A DNA stretch of 42,805 nucleotides. It comes from Hyphomonadaceae bacterium UBA4763. GTDB lineage: Bacteria; Pseudomonadota; Alphaproteobacteria; Caulobacterales; Aquidulcibacteraceae. The notes beneath the pieces were generated by a model. The model searched no databases and was not told the DNA's origin. It was given only the letters and a program-made list of their open reading frames with translations. This document shows positions 24,955 to 33,322 of the stretch, one piece after another; position 1 is the stretch's first letter, and every line of letters starts with the position of its first letter. Location of the stretch: NCBI GenBank assembly GCA_002403455.1, contig DHHV01000053.1, forward strand, positions 1-42,805. Reading direction: 5' to 3'. The position numbers and the translations under genes are program-made.

Positions 24955-25165
24955 TTGCCTCGGACCTGCAGGGCCGGCCGAGACAGGATTCCCACCGCTC
25001 TCCGACGAGGAGATAGAAAGGCTTCCAGCTTCGCTAATCGGCGATGGCTCAAGGAAAATTTAGCGAGCAAAGCAAGGACGGCGCTTCCGCCATGCCGCCT
25101 TCCGCGGGCGCTGCCGATCATCGCTTTACAAATCCCACCCTCAACGCCATAGAACGGCCCCTTCC

Positions 25166-25255
25166 GGACAGATGGCCGAGTGGTTTAAGGCGCACGCCTG
25201 GAACGCGTGTATAGGGGAAACTCTATCGAGGGTTCGAATCCCTCTCTGTCCGCCA
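25166..25255 (+). tRNA. tRNA-Ser (anticodon GGA)
   Basis: The 90-base gene includes an encoded 3' CCA. The acceptor stem pairs GGACAGA (25166-25172) with TCTGTCC (25245-25251), with G discriminator. The anticodon stem CACGC/GCGTG encloses loop CTGGAAC, so the anticodon is GGA (25200-25202), reading UCC and UCU. A long variable arm (TATAGGGGAAACTCTAT) and a T-arm GAGGGTTCGAATCCCTC are present. The long variable arm confirms a class II serine tRNA. Confidence 0.97.
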
Positions 25256-25409
25256 CGATCAACCGGTTCCCGCCCGGAGACCGTCTTGCTGACGAAAGTC
25301 AAAGTTGGGCATTGTGAAATAAAACCTCACAAAAAATATCGGAATTGACTGAACATTTTTAAAATCAAATAGAAAATGAGTTTATCTTCGTGCCCAAAAT
25401 TAGCCAAAG

Positions 25410-25464
25410 AAGCCAGAGCCATGCGCCGCTTTTACGTCTTGGCGCTTGTTCAAGGCTCTGACTT
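25410..25464. other. Long two-part hairpin in AT-rich intergenic DNA
   Basis: An outer stem (AAGCCAGAGCC at 25410-25420 with GGCTCTGACTT at 25454-25464, one mismatch) encloses an inner stem (GCGCC 25423-25427 with GGCGC 25441-25445). It lies in a 260-base AT-rich gap between tRNA-Ser and yceI. On the plus strand it is followed by a T-rich TATTTGTTAA; on the minus strand by CTTTGGC. It may terminate yceI or tRNA transcription, or belong to a small RNA. Confidence 0.4.
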
Positions 25465-25516
25465 TATTTGTTAATAACAGGCTACGCGCCAACCATCATA
25501 TTCGGCGACCGAACGC

Positions 25517-26089
25517 TCACTTCTTGAACAATTCGGTGTCGATGGTGATCGTTACTTCGTCCGAAACAGCTGGGGCATAGGCGCCGAGGCCGAATTCCGA
25601 GCGCTTGACGACCGTTTTCGCCGAAAAGCCAGCGGCATAGCGGTTATAGATCGGGTTTTGCGCAATCCGGTTGAGCGTAACATCCAGAACGACCGGCTTG
25701 GTGACGCCTTTAACGGTCAGCTCGCCATAGACTTTGGCGGTTTTGTCGCCGGCCAGTTCAACCTTGGTGCTTTTGAAGGTGATCGTCGGGAATTTGGCGA
25801 CGTCGAAAAAGCCTTCGCTTTTCATATGGCCGTCGAATTCGGCGACGCCGGTGTCGAGCGCGGTGGCGTCGATGGTGACGTCGACGCGCGATTTTGCTGG
25901 GTCTTTCTCGTCGAGATAGATTTCGCCGGAGGCGGCGTTGAACTCGGCGCGCTGGGTGGAAAAGCCGAGATGGTTCCAAGACACCAACACTTCGGTATGG
26001 CCAGGGTCGAATTCATAGAGGTCGGCGGCAAAAGCCGGCAAAGCGACGACAGAGCAAGCAGCGATCAACGCAGCGCGGGAGAGGGTCAT
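25517..26089 (-). CDS. YceI family periplasmic protein
   Basis: The 190-residue protein has a signal peptide (MTLSRAALIAACSVVALPAFA) followed by a complete YceI lipocalin-like domain from YEFDPGHTEVLVSWNHLGFS to ITIDTELF. YceI proteins bind isoprenoid-type or other lipophilic molecules in the periplasm; some are induced by base or osmotic stress. The ATG at 26089 follows AAAGGATCTCCC; the longer frame to 26161 lacks a signal peptide at its start. It stands 141 bases downstream of the patatin gene on the same strand. Confidence 0.94.
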   Translation of the reverse strand: MTLSRAALIAACSVVALPAFAADLYEFDPGHTEVLVSWNHLGFSTQRAEFNAASGEIYLDEKDPAKSRVDVTIDATALDTGVAEFDGHMKSEGFFDVAKFPTITFKSTKVELAGDKTAKVYGELTVKGVTKPVVLDVTLNRIAQNPIYNRYAAGFSAKTVVKRSEFGLGAYAPAVSDEVTITIDTELFKK

Positions 26090-26230
26090 GGGAGATCCTT
26101 TTTGGCGTAAATAGGCGTCAGCGACGCTGTTCTGCTTTACCCATGCGGCGTTGAGCCGCATAGCGCGCTCACGCGCCTGTGACGGGGCTGGTGTTTTTCC
26201 TGCGGCGATAAAATCGGCGGCGTGCTGTGA

Positions 26231-28450
26231 TTAAAACGAACGCCCAAAATGCAGGAACAGACTAAACCGCCCATCAGTGGCGACGCCGCCGCCCAAAAAG
26301 GCGGGTCCAATCGGGGACAAGCCGCCGAGATATCCGCCGAACGAAAAGAAATTATCGCGCAAGCCAGGCTCGAGGAAATCGAATTCGACCCGGGCAAAGT
26401 CGAAATTGGCGCCAATGAATAACGGGAAATCGACAATGCCCGTGGTCGGCGTCAGCCGCTTGAACAATTCCAGACCGGTCAGAACATAGCCATTGGTTGA
26501 AATCGAATTCTCCGTAAAGGCCGACAGGCGTCGAAAACCGCCCAAATTCAAGATCTCGACGGGATCATCATTTTCATTGACGATATTCTCGGTTTGCACG
26601 CGCACAATGCCATTTAAGCCGGCAAAGGTGAACGGTCGCGTCAGGGCGCCGCCGAACCGATCGGTGTTGTCGTTGTTCTGAAAATCGAGCAACCGCTCGA
26701 CCGAGGCGCGAAATTGCCAGCCGCGCGTCGGCCAAGCATTGTTGTCGAGCGTATCGACCGCAAAGAATGCGCCGCCGCCGCCCTGGAAATAGTCGAATGG
26801 CTCGATCAGGTCCGGAGCGACCGTGACTTGAGGATCGATCCGCCCCAAGGTCGCGGCGGTTTCAACGGCGATAATTCCCCAGCGACCCAGCTCGCGGCCG
26901 AGCCTGAAGCGGGCCGAGCCGGCGCGCTGGAAGAATTCGCCCAGGCGAATATTATCGATTTCGACCAGCAATTCTTCGGCGCGATAATTGAGGCCGGCGA
27001 CGACAAAGAACCGGCCTTCGGCCAGCAAAGGCTGGTGAATCTGCGCGCTGACCCCAAAATCCGAGCCGATTTCGGCCGAGAGGCTGAACTCGCCGCCATT
27101 TTTGGTCAGCGGCTGGTGCGAAATACGGCCCAAAAGACCAAATTGCCCTTCGCCGTCAAAAGAGGTGGAGGCGCGAAAGCCAAGTTGCAATTGGGTGCGC
27201 CCGGTTTGGCGCGGCTCGACATCGAGCACGGCGGTGTCGGCGGTGAAGCCAAGGTCAACCTCGCCAAACGCGCCAAAGGCGCCGAGATCGTTGAGCTTGC
27301 GGCGCAAGCGGCGATCATTGTCGAGGTCCTCGGGCTGCAGGTTGAGCCGCTGCAGGAGAACGCTATCGCGCACGACCGAGCCATTGGCGACGACGATCTC
27401 GCCATTCCAGGTGGGACGCTGTTGCGGATCGATCGGGCGGGCCCGTATCGGGGCGGCTTGGTCTTTGATCGCCGCGAAGCGCTCGGCGAACAGAGCGGCG
27501 GCGGCGCGCCCGCGCTCGTAAAGCGCCGCGGCCCCATTAAATGTTGTTGGCGAATAGCCGCTGACATCAGGGGTGATGTGGGAATCCTCTGGCCCCAGCA
27601 AGGCGATTTGCTGGTTGCGGTTTTTGAAAATGGTGATCTGCAATAATTGGCCGAGCACGGTGGTCAGGGGCACCGCGCCGTCGACCTCGGCGGGCGAGAG
27701 CGTCGTATCGACGGCGATGATGATATCGGCGCCAAGTGCGCGGGCTTGCTCAATCCCCAATTGCGCCGACATGCCGCCGTCCACCAGCGTTTTTCCGTCA
27801 ATGACGCGGGCGGCATATTGGCCGGGGACGGCCATGCTGGCCAACATGGCTTCGACAAGGTCGCCGTCTTTCAAGGCTTCGGCGTCGCCGGTCGACAAAT
27901 TGGTGGCGATGGCGCGAAACGGCACGCGCAGTTCATCAAAGGATTGCCCGGGCGAGACGTGCCGCAAATGGCTGCGGAAATAGGCCTTCAAGAGGCCCAT
28001 GCCGGAAATGCCGCCCGGCAAGGACACGCCATTCGGGCCAATGCCGGCGACGTAATCGGAGAAATATTGGTCGCGCTCTTCTTTTTTCAGGAAGGACAAA
28101 TCGCGGCGCGGCGTGCGGCCAAGCACCAAATCGTTCCACAGGCTTTCGGCCGGATTGTCGGGGCTCTTGGCCTCGAAAATGGCGCGCAGGCCAGCTGAAT
28201 CATAGCCGCCGGCGTAAAAACCGCCGACGACCGCGCCCATCGATGTGCCGATCACGCAATGCACTGGCACGCCCGCCTCTTCGAGCGCAGCGATGACGCC
28301 GATATGGGTCGCGGCGAGCGCGCCGCCGCCGCCCAAGACCAGCGCGACATCGGCGCCGTCTTCGTCGGCAAAGTCGCATGCCAAAGCGGGCGCAGCTGCG
28401 AGAACGCTCGCCAGGACGCCGAACACCGTTATTTGGAAGAACCTGATCAT
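26231..28450 (-). CDS. PlpD-like patatin phospholipase autotransporter (type Vd)
   Basis: The 739-residue protein has a signal peptide of about 24 residues and an N-terminal patatin domain. That domain has the oxyanion loop LGGGGALAATHIG (39-51), nucleophile S70 in GTSMG and catalytic D224 in VDGG. A POTRA-like segment (about 350-430: LNLQPEDLDNDRRLRRKLNDLGAFGAFGEVDL) and a C-terminal Omp85-type 16-strand barrel ending in FSLFLHFGRSF follow. This order is that of PlpD, which secretes its own phospholipase A1 domain through the barrel. The start at 28450 gives the signal peptide; the upstream extension to 28534 does not. The terminal Phe is typical of outer-membrane proteins. Confidence 0.92.
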   Translation of the reverse strand: MIRFFQITVFGVLASVLAAAPALACDFADEDGADVALVLGGGGALAATHIGVIAALEEAGVPVHCVIGTSMGAVVGGFYAGGYDSAGLRAIFEAKSPDNPAESLWNDLVLGRTPRRDLSFLKKEERDQYFSDYVAGIGPNGVSLPGGISGMGLLKAYFRSHLRHVSPGQSFDELRVPFRAIATNLSTGDAEALKDGDLVEAMLASMAVPGQYAARVIDGKTLVDGGMSAQLGIEQARALGADIIIAVDTTLSPAEVDGAVPLTTVLGQLLQITIFKNRNQQIALLGPEDSHITPDVSGYSPTTFNGAAALYERGRAAAALFAERFAAIKDQAAPIRARPIDPQQRPTWNGEIVVANGSVVRDSVLLQRLNLQPEDLDNDRRLRRKLNDLGAFGAFGEVDLGFTADTAVLDVEPRQTGRTQLQLGFRASTSFDGEGQFGLLGRISHQPLTKNGGEFSLSAEIGSDFGVSAQIHQPLLAEGRFFVVAGLNYRAEELLVEIDNIRLGEFFQRAGSARFRLGRELGRWGIIAVETAATLGRIDPQVTVAPDLIEPFDYFQGGGGAFFAVDTLDNNAWPTRGWQFRASVERLLDFQNNDNTDRFGGALTRPFTFAGLNGIVRVQTENIVNENDDPVEILNLGGFRRLSAFTENSISTNGYVLTGLELFKRLTPTTGIVDFPLFIGANFDFARVEFDFLEPGLRDNFFSFGGYLGGLSPIGPAFLGGGVATDGRFSLFLHFGRSF

Positions 28451-28570
28451 GATTGCGCGATCCCCCGCCTCACGCCGACCAGCGTTAGGGGTGCAAGACC
28501 TGGGCCGCAATTGCCCAGCAGGATCGACACGCACGGTTTTCGGGCGGCGTTGCGCAAAACGCGCAGGAGT

Positions 28571-29086
28571 TCAGGGGCGCAGGTCTTCCTTGAGCGACCG
28601 GTCGAGCAGATCAAGCTCGATATCGAGCGCGGCATGGTCCTCGTCGTCGAGCGTGTCGACATAATGGGCGAAGGCCTGTTCGAGCTTGCCGAGCATGGCG
28701 ATCGAGCGGGCCAAGCGGTCGGGATCGGGGCGCACCAGGCGTTCGAGCTGGACGATGCTTTCGGCGACGTCGGCGGCGCGGGGCAAATAATAGATCAGGA
28801 AACGCTGAACGGTTGTGAGATTTTGCGGCTCGACCTCGACCTTTTCCATGATTTTGTTGGCGTAGAGCCCCAATTTGCCGATGCGATCTTTAACCTCGTC
28901 ATTTTTCAAGGCGCGACGGGTCAGCAACAAACGCTGGTTTTCGGTAACGGCGTCCATCAGCACTTTGTGGGCGACGCGCGCGCGCCCCGACGCGATCTTG
29001 GCGCCGTCGATCTGCGGCAAAGCCGGGGCGGATTTGGCCGCGCCAAACCCGAATAATCGCTGTAAAAATGCCCAAAATCCGCCCAT
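28571..29086 (-). CDS. XpaC-like (5-bromo-4-chloroindolyl phosphate hydrolysis) family protein
   Basis: The 171-residue, mainly helical protein has a hydrophobic N-terminus (MGGFWAFLQRLFGFG) and then a domain resembling the XpaC family, with TTVQRFLIYYLPRAADVAESIVQLERL as the best block. The family name comes from a Bacillus phenotype and does not prove hydrolase activity; in other bacteria it is found beside TelA-type tellurite-resistance genes, which are not seen here. AAGGGTGAGGC precedes the ATG. It lies between the beta-hydroxyacid dehydrogenase and patatin genes on the same strand. Confidence 0.75.
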   Translation of the reverse strand: MGGFWAFLQRLFGFGAAKSAPALPQIDGAKIASGRARVAHKVLMDAVTENQRLLLTRRALKNDEVKDRIGKLGLYANKIMEKVEVEPQNLTTVQRFLIYYLPRAADVAESIVQLERLVRPDPDRLARSIAMLGKLEQAFAHYVDTLDDEDHAALDIELDLLDRSLKEDLRP

Positions 29087-29118
29087 GCCTCACCCTTTTG
29101 CGAGGCGCGCATCAGGCG

Positions 29119-29994
29119 TCAAGAGGAGGGCGGCGCGCGCAGGCGCCGGATCAAGCTGGAGGTATCCCAGCGGCCGCCGCCTTGCGCCTGAATTTGCGCG
29201 TAGAATTGATCAACGAGGGCGGCGAGCGGCAACGCCGCGCCATTGGCGCGGGCTTCGGCCAAAGCGTAATCAAGGTCTTTGCGCATCCAATCGACGGCAA
29301 AGCCAAAGTTGAATTGATCGGCCAACATGGTCTTGGCGCGATTGTTCATCTGCCAAGAGCCGGCGGCGCCTTGCGCGATCACCGACAAGACCTTGTCCAT
29401 GTCAAGGCAGGCTTTGTCGCCAAAGGCGAGCGCCTCGGCAAGACCTTGGACGACGCCCGCTATGGCGATCTGGTTGACCATTTTGGCAAGCTGGCCATGG
29501 CCGGCCGGACCGATATGCTGAACGCTCTTGCCATAGACGCGCAAGATGGGCTCGGCGCGCGCAAAGGCGCCGGCCTCGCCGCCGACCATGATCGCCAAGG
29601 CGGCGTTCTGCGCGCCAGCTTGGCCGCCGGAGACCGGGGCATCGAGAAAATCCACCCCGCTTGCGCCGAGTTCGGCCGCCAGCGCGCGCGCTAACGCGGC
29701 AGAAGCCGTGGTGTGGTCGATGACCAAGGCCCCGGCGGCAAGAACGGGCGTGATCGCCTCGACCATGGCGCGGACGTCAGGGTCAGCGCCCAAGCACAGC
29801 AGTACGATCTCGGCGCCGGAAGCGGCCGCCGCGGCTGTGTCGCAGACCGCGCCTGGATGGGCTTCGCCCCAGGCGGCGCGCTTGGCCGGGTTGCGGTTCC
29901 ACACGCGCACATCATGGCCGGCGCGCGCCAAATGGCCCGCCATCGGAAAGCCCATGACGCCCAGCCCCAGAAACGCGATTGGTGGAGCGCTCAT
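29119..29994 (-). CDS. Beta-hydroxyacid dehydrogenase (3-hydroxyisobutyrate/tartronate semialdehyde reductase family)
   Basis: The 291-residue NAD(P)-dependent oxidoreductase has the dinucleotide-binding motif FLGLGVMGFPMAGHL, the substrate block DAPVSGGQAGAQNAAL and the catalytic-lysine region GHGQLAKMVNQ. This family interconverts beta-hydroxy acids and semialdehydes. The NRNPAKRAAW pattern after the second strand suggests NADPH use and a glyoxylate/succinic semialdehyde reductase-like enzyme more than the classical valine-pathway MmsB, but a role in 3-hydroxyisobutyrate oxidation is possible given the valine genes 2-4 kb away. Its ATG overlaps the stop of the flavin reductase gene (ATGA). 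Confidence 0.9.
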   Translation of the reverse strand: MSAPPIAFLGLGVMGFPMAGHLARAGHDVRVWNRNPAKRAAWGEAHPGAVCDTAAAAASGAEIVLLCLGADPDVRAMVEAITPVLAAGALVIDHTTASAALARALAAELGASGVDFLDAPVSGGQAGAQNAALAIMVGGEAGAFARAEPILRVYGKSVQHIGPAGHGQLAKMVNQIAIAGVVQGLAEALAFGDKACLDMDKVLSVIAQGAAGSWQMNNRAKTMLADQFNFGFAVDWMRKDLDYALAEARANGAALPLAALVDQFYAQIQAQGGGRWDTSSLIRRLRAPPSS

Positions 29995-30497
29995 GGGCTT
30001 GAGCCTAATGTTGGCGCTGGCGCGAGGCCGTAGCGGCTTTGGAAATAGGTGAGCGCGTCCCCGTCGCCGGCATGTACGCTTTGGATTTCCCCGACCAAAA
30101 TGACATGATCGCCTGCCGGATATCGCGCCACGACCGCGCAGCTAAAACTCGCCAAAGCGGCGCGAAAAATCGGCGCCGGCGCGGCGGCGTCGACCATCAA
30201 ATCAGCGGCGATGGCGTGATCGGCGGCGCGGGCGAAATAATCAGCGAGCGCTTGTTGTTCAGGACGCAGCACGCTGACGCCAAAGAATGGGCTCGCGGCG
30301 AAATCCTCGAAAAGATCGGCGTCATTGCCAAGACACCACAGCGCCAGCGCCGGCTCGAGCGACACCGAGGTGAAAGAATTGATCGTCAGCGCAACCGGGC
30401 GCCCCATACGATCGCGGGTGGCGGCGAGGCATACGCCGGTGGCGAACCGGCCAAAGGCTTGGCGCAAGGCGCGCTGGTCCAATGCGGCTGGCGGCAA
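29991..30497 (-). CDS. Flavin reductase (FMN-binding split-barrel) family protein
   Basis: The 168-residue protein begins LRQAFGRFATGVCLAATRD and contains PVALTINSFTSVSLEPALALWCL and FFGVSVLRPEQQALADYFA, the conserved blocks of NAD(P)H:flavin oxidoreductases that supply reduced FMN/FAD to two-component monooxygenases. No monooxygenase gene is adjacent. The start is unusual: a TTG at 30497 with AAAGGGG about 8 bases upstream; no in-frame ATG is available before the conserved region. It is coupled to the dehydrogenase gene by a 4-base overlap and is divergent from motB. Confidence 0.88.
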   Translation of the reverse strand: MPPAALDQRALRQAFGRFATGVCLAATRDRMGRPVALTINSFTSVSLEPALALWCLGNDADLFEDFAASPFFGVSVLRPEQQALADYFARAADHAIAADLMVDAAAPAPIFRAALASFSCAVVARYPAGDHVILVGEIQSVHAGDGDALTYFQSRYGLAPAPTLGSSP

Positions 30498-30513
30498 TCG
30501 ATCATCCCCTTTG

Positions 30514-30529
30514 TTGAGCCGGCGTTAAC
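30514..30529 (+). promoter_or_regulatory. CtrA-like box upstream of motB
   Basis: TTGA-GCCGGCG-TTAAC matches the CtrA consensus TTAA-N7-TTAAC at eight of nine fixed bases. It lies 74 bases upstream of the motB start in the motB/flavin reductase divergent region. CtrA controls many flagellar genes in Caulobacter, so the place makes sense, but binding is not shown. Confidence 0.45.
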
Positions 30530-30602
30530 CCAACCCCGCTATGGTGCGACCAAAGCGGGGCGAAGCACCTTATCGCCGCCCGCACGTGCGAAATTGGGCG
30601 TC

Positions 30603-31505
30603 ATGGCGGGCAATCAAGCCATTGTCATCAAGAAGGTCAAAAAAGGCGGCGGGCACGGCCATCATGGCGGCGCCTGGAAGGTCGCTTATGCCGATTTCGT
30701 GACGGCGATGATGGCGTTCTTCCTGCTGATGTGGCTGATCAACACGACAACGCCGGAGCAAAAACGCGGCATCGCCGATTATTTCGCGCCGGCCAGCGTG
30801 TCGGCCTCGACCTCTGGCTCGGGCGGAATTTTGGCCGGCACCGAATTAGCAACCGATGGGGTGCGCTCGAAAGGAGCCTCGACGATCGTCGAGCGAACGA
30901 CGCCGGAAACGCAACGACCGACGCAAGCCGATAGCGATGGTCAAGACGAAGGTGACACCGGTGCCGAACCAACACGCGATTCTCTTGAAAAAGCCAAAGC
31001 ATTACGTGAAGAAGCGGCGTTGAAAAAAGCAGAAATTACCTTGCGACAGGCAATCGAAAATCTACCAGATATTGCGGAACTATCAAAACATATTTTAATA
31101 GATCAAACACCGGAGGGTTTGCGCGTACAATTGGTCGACCAAGAGGGCCGCTCAATGTTTGAGACCGGCTCGGCGCAACCCAATGCGCGCGCCCAAAGGT
31201 TGATCGCCGCGGTCGGCGAAATCATCGCGCCGCTCACTAATCGCGTGTCCATCTCCGGTCATACCGATGCCAGCACGACGGCACGAGGCGGCTATGGCAA
31301 TTGGGAATTGTCGTCGGATCGCGCCAATGCAACGCGGCGGCTGCTGCAGGCAACGGGCTTGAGCGAACAGCGCATCCACCAGGTGGCCGGCAAGGCCGAT
31401 TCTGAGCCGTTATTCGTCGATGACCCGACCTTGCCGGGCAATCGGCGGATCTCGATTGTGCTGTTGCGCGAAGCGCCGCCTTTGCCGGAAGACCACGAGC
31501 TATAA
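30603..31505 (+). CDS. motB: Flagellar motor stator protein MotB
   Basis: The 300-residue protein has one N-terminal membrane helix and a C-terminal OmpA/MotB peptidoglycan-binding domain. The block HGGAWKVAYADFVTAMMAFFLL carries D31, the proton-binding aspartate of the stator channel. The C-terminal half has ISGHTDASTT and LSSDRANATRRLL, the peptidoglycan-anchoring signature. A His/Gly/Lys-rich start (KKVKKGGGHGHHGG) is typical of alphaproteobacterial MotB. The frame is open upstream to 30039, but the ATG at 30603 starts the family. No motA lies beside it. About 31000-31130, in the linker, is strikingly AT-rich for this window. The stop overlaps the convergent GNAT gene by 6 bases. Confidence 0.95.
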   Translation: MAGNQAIVIKKVKKGGGHGHHGGAWKVAYADFVTAMMAFFLLMWLINTTTPEQKRGIADYFAPASVSASTSGSGGILAGTELATDGVRSKGASTIVERTTPETQRPTQADSDGQDEGDTGAEPTRDSLEKAKALREEAALKKAEITLRQAIENLPDIAELSKHILIDQTPEGLRVQLVDQEGRSMFETGSAQPNARAQRLIAAVGEIIAPLTNRVSISGHTDASTTARGGYGNWELSSDRANATRRLLQATGLSEQRIHQVAGKADSEPLFVDDPTLPGNRRISIVLLREAPPLPEDHEL

Positions 31506-32063
31506 ATCCTCAAAGGCGATGCCCATCAGCTGCCGCGTCTCGATCGGCATGCGCGCTGCTTCCGCCGCGCGCAATATGAACTGCCAAGCCGCCCAACGGG
31601 CCGGCGGCCAGTCGACAAAACCGCAGCGCGCAAAAAAGGGTGCGCACCAGGGCAAATCGCGATAGGTCGATAAGACGAGGCTCGCCGCGCCGCGATTGCG
31701 GGCGGCGTCAATCAACCGAGTGACGAGGCGGCGGCCGTATCCTTGGCGCCCAGCGCGCGGATCGACGGAAATTTGCGCGAGATACACATCCCGATCGCGA
31801 ACAAGGCCCATGGCAAAGCCGCACAAATTGCCCTCGGGCGTCAGCGCCACCCATAACAATCCGTCGGAGAGACTGGTTTCAGCATCGCGCCGCCAATCGT
31901 TGAGGCTGTCATAGGGGTCCCATTCTTGATGGCCGGCGGCGAGGATCAGCGCGTCCGACGCGGCCTCGATGGCGGGCAGAGCGTCAAGATCGCCCAATCC
32001 GCCGAGCCGGACGAAGCCACGCATCGGTTCGGAATGCGCCATGTCTGAGGAGGGGTCGAGCAT
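31500..32063 (-). CDS. GNAT family N-acetyltransferase
   Basis: The 187-residue protein has the acetyl-CoA binding motif ISVDPRAGRQGYGRRLVTRLI (motif A; pattern R/Q-x-x-G-x-G), preceded by strand GNLCGFAMGLV and followed by the AARNRGAASLVLSTY block. The substrate cannot be predicted. The ATG at 32063 is served by GAGAAG about 9 bases upstream; an internal ATG at 32042 has no such site. It converges on motB with a 6-base overlap of coding ends and is divergent from the acyl-CoA dehydrogenase gene. Confidence 0.88.
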   Translation of the reverse strand: MLDPSSDMAHSEPMRGFVRLGGLGDLDALPAIEAASDALILAAGHQEWDPYDSLNDWRRDAETSLSDGLLWVALTPEGNLCGFAMGLVRDRDVYLAQISVDPRAGRQGYGRRLVTRLIDAARNRGAASLVLSTYRDLPWCAPFFARCGFVDWPPARWAAWQFILRAAEAARMPIETRQLMGIAFEDL

Positions 32064-32179
32064 TTAAAAACTTCTCAATCGCACGGGGTGTTGAGCGCAC
32101 CGCATGGACCTCGCATTGACCTTCGCCGCCGAAAGCGCCAATCCGCTTCGAGAGATCAGCCATCCAACAGGAGCGCGCA

Positions 32180-33322
32180 ATGGCGTTCGACCTTGGCGAA
32201 GACCAACACCAAATCCAAGATCTTGCGCGGCGTTTTGCGGCGGAGAAATTGCGCCCGCATGCCGGGCGTTGGGACGAGGAGCATTATTTCCCGGTCGAGG
32301 TGATGCGCGAGGCCGCCGCGCTTGGCTTTGCTGGGATTTATGTGCGCGAGGACGTCGGCGGGTCAGGGCTGTCGCGGTTGGACGCGGCATTGATTTTTGA
32401 GCAATTATCGAAAGGTTGCATTTCGACGGCGGCGTTCGTTTCGATCCACAATATGGCCTCGTGGATGATCGACACCTATGGATCGGCGGACCAGCGCCAG
32501 CGCTTTTTGCCCGAGCTGACGCCGATGCGGCGCATCGCTTCTTATTGCTTGACCGAGCCGGGTTCTGGGTCGGATGCGGCGGGCTTGCGCACCACCGCCC
32601 GCGCCGATGGCAATAGCGCTTATGTGCTGAACGGCACGAAGGCGTTTATCTCGGGCGGCGGGGTGTCGGATATCTACCTCGTCATGGCGCGCACCGGCGA
32701 GGATGGTCCGCGCGGGGTGTCAACCTTTGTGGTTGAAAAAGGAACACCCGGCCTATCCTTCGGCAAGAACGAGCGCAAAATGGGTTGGAACAGCCAGCCG
32801 ACGGCGCAGGTGATCTTGGAAGATTGTCGCGTGCCAGCCGAAAATCGGTTGGGCGACGAAGGCATGGGCTTTAAAATCGCCATGTCGGGGCTGGATGGCG
32901 GGCGATTAAATATTGCGGCTTGTTCGCTGGGCGGGGCGGCGGAAGCGCTCGACGCCGCGCTCGACTATTCCAAAACCCGTCAGCAATTCGGCAAACCGAT
33001 CGCTGATTTCCAAGCCACGCAATTCAAGCTCGCCGATATGGCGACCGAAGTCGAAGCGGCCCGCGTGTTCCTCTATGACGCGGCGCGGCGGCTGGACGCC
33101 AAGGCGCCCGAAGCGACCAAACATTGCGCAATGGCCAAGCGCTTTGTCACCGATATGGGCTTTAAGGTCGCCAATGACGCGCTACAAATCCATGGCGGCT
33201 ATGGCTATTTGCGCGATTATCCGGTCGAGCGGATCGTCCGCGATCTGCGCGTTCACCAAATCCTCGAAGGCACCAATGAGATCATGCGGGTGATCATCGC
33301 CCGCGAAATGCTGCGCGCATGA
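32180..33322 (+). CDS. Acyl-CoA dehydrogenase, probably isobutyryl-CoA dehydrogenase
   Basis: The 380-residue FAD enzyme has all family blocks: SYCLTEPGSGSDAAGLRTTA, LNGTKAFISGGGVSDIY, RQQFGKPIADFQATQFKLADM, LQIHGGYGYLRDYPVERIVRDLRVHQILEGTNEIMR, the last with the catalytic Glu region. The phrasing SGGGVSDIYLVMART and KMGWNSQPTAQVILEDC is typical of isobutyryl-CoA dehydrogenases. It oxidises isobutyryl-CoA to methacrylyl-CoA in valine breakdown. AGGAG stands 6 bases before the ATG. The next gene, a 3-hydroxyisobutyryl-CoA hydrolase, overlaps by 4 bases, which supports the valine assignment. Confidence 0.92.
   Translation: MAFDLGEDQHQIQDLARRFAAEKLRPHAGRWDEEHYFPVEVMREAAALGFAGIYVREDVGGSGLSRLDAALIFEQLSKGCISTAAFVSIHNMASWMIDTYGSADQRQRFLPELTPMRRIASYCLTEPGSGSDAAGLRTTARADGNSAYVLNGTKAFISGGGVSDIYLVMARTGEDGPRGVSTFVVEKGTPGLSFGKNERKMGWNSQPTAQVILEDCRVPAENRLGDEGMGFKIAMSGLDGGRLNIAACSLGGAAEALDAALDYSKTRQQFGKPIADFQATQFKLADMATEVEAARVFLYDAARRLDAKAPEATKHCAMAKRFVTDMGFKVANDALQIHGGYGYLRDYPVERIVRDLRVHQILEGTNEIMRVIIAREMLRA

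Larger units (their letters stand above)
24777..25165. other. Regulatory region between gcrA and tRNA-Ser
   Basis: No believable gene lies in these 389 bases. The left two thirds is the gcrA upstream region: a DnaA-box-like TAATCCACA (24857-24865), GAATC (24920-24924), a CtrA box (24939-24954) and GATTC (24987-24991). The right third holds the promoter of the divergent tRNA gene, for which no clear elements can be picked. Short open frames at 24828-25016 and 24955-25152 have no good ribosome-binding site or recognisable protein and were left out. Confidence 0.6.

Noticed and set aside
24955..25152. 65-residue open frame in the gcrA/tRNA gap
   Set aside because: Overlaps the CtrA-box region, has no convincing ribosome-binding site, and its Arg/Pro/Ala-rich product resembles nothing known.
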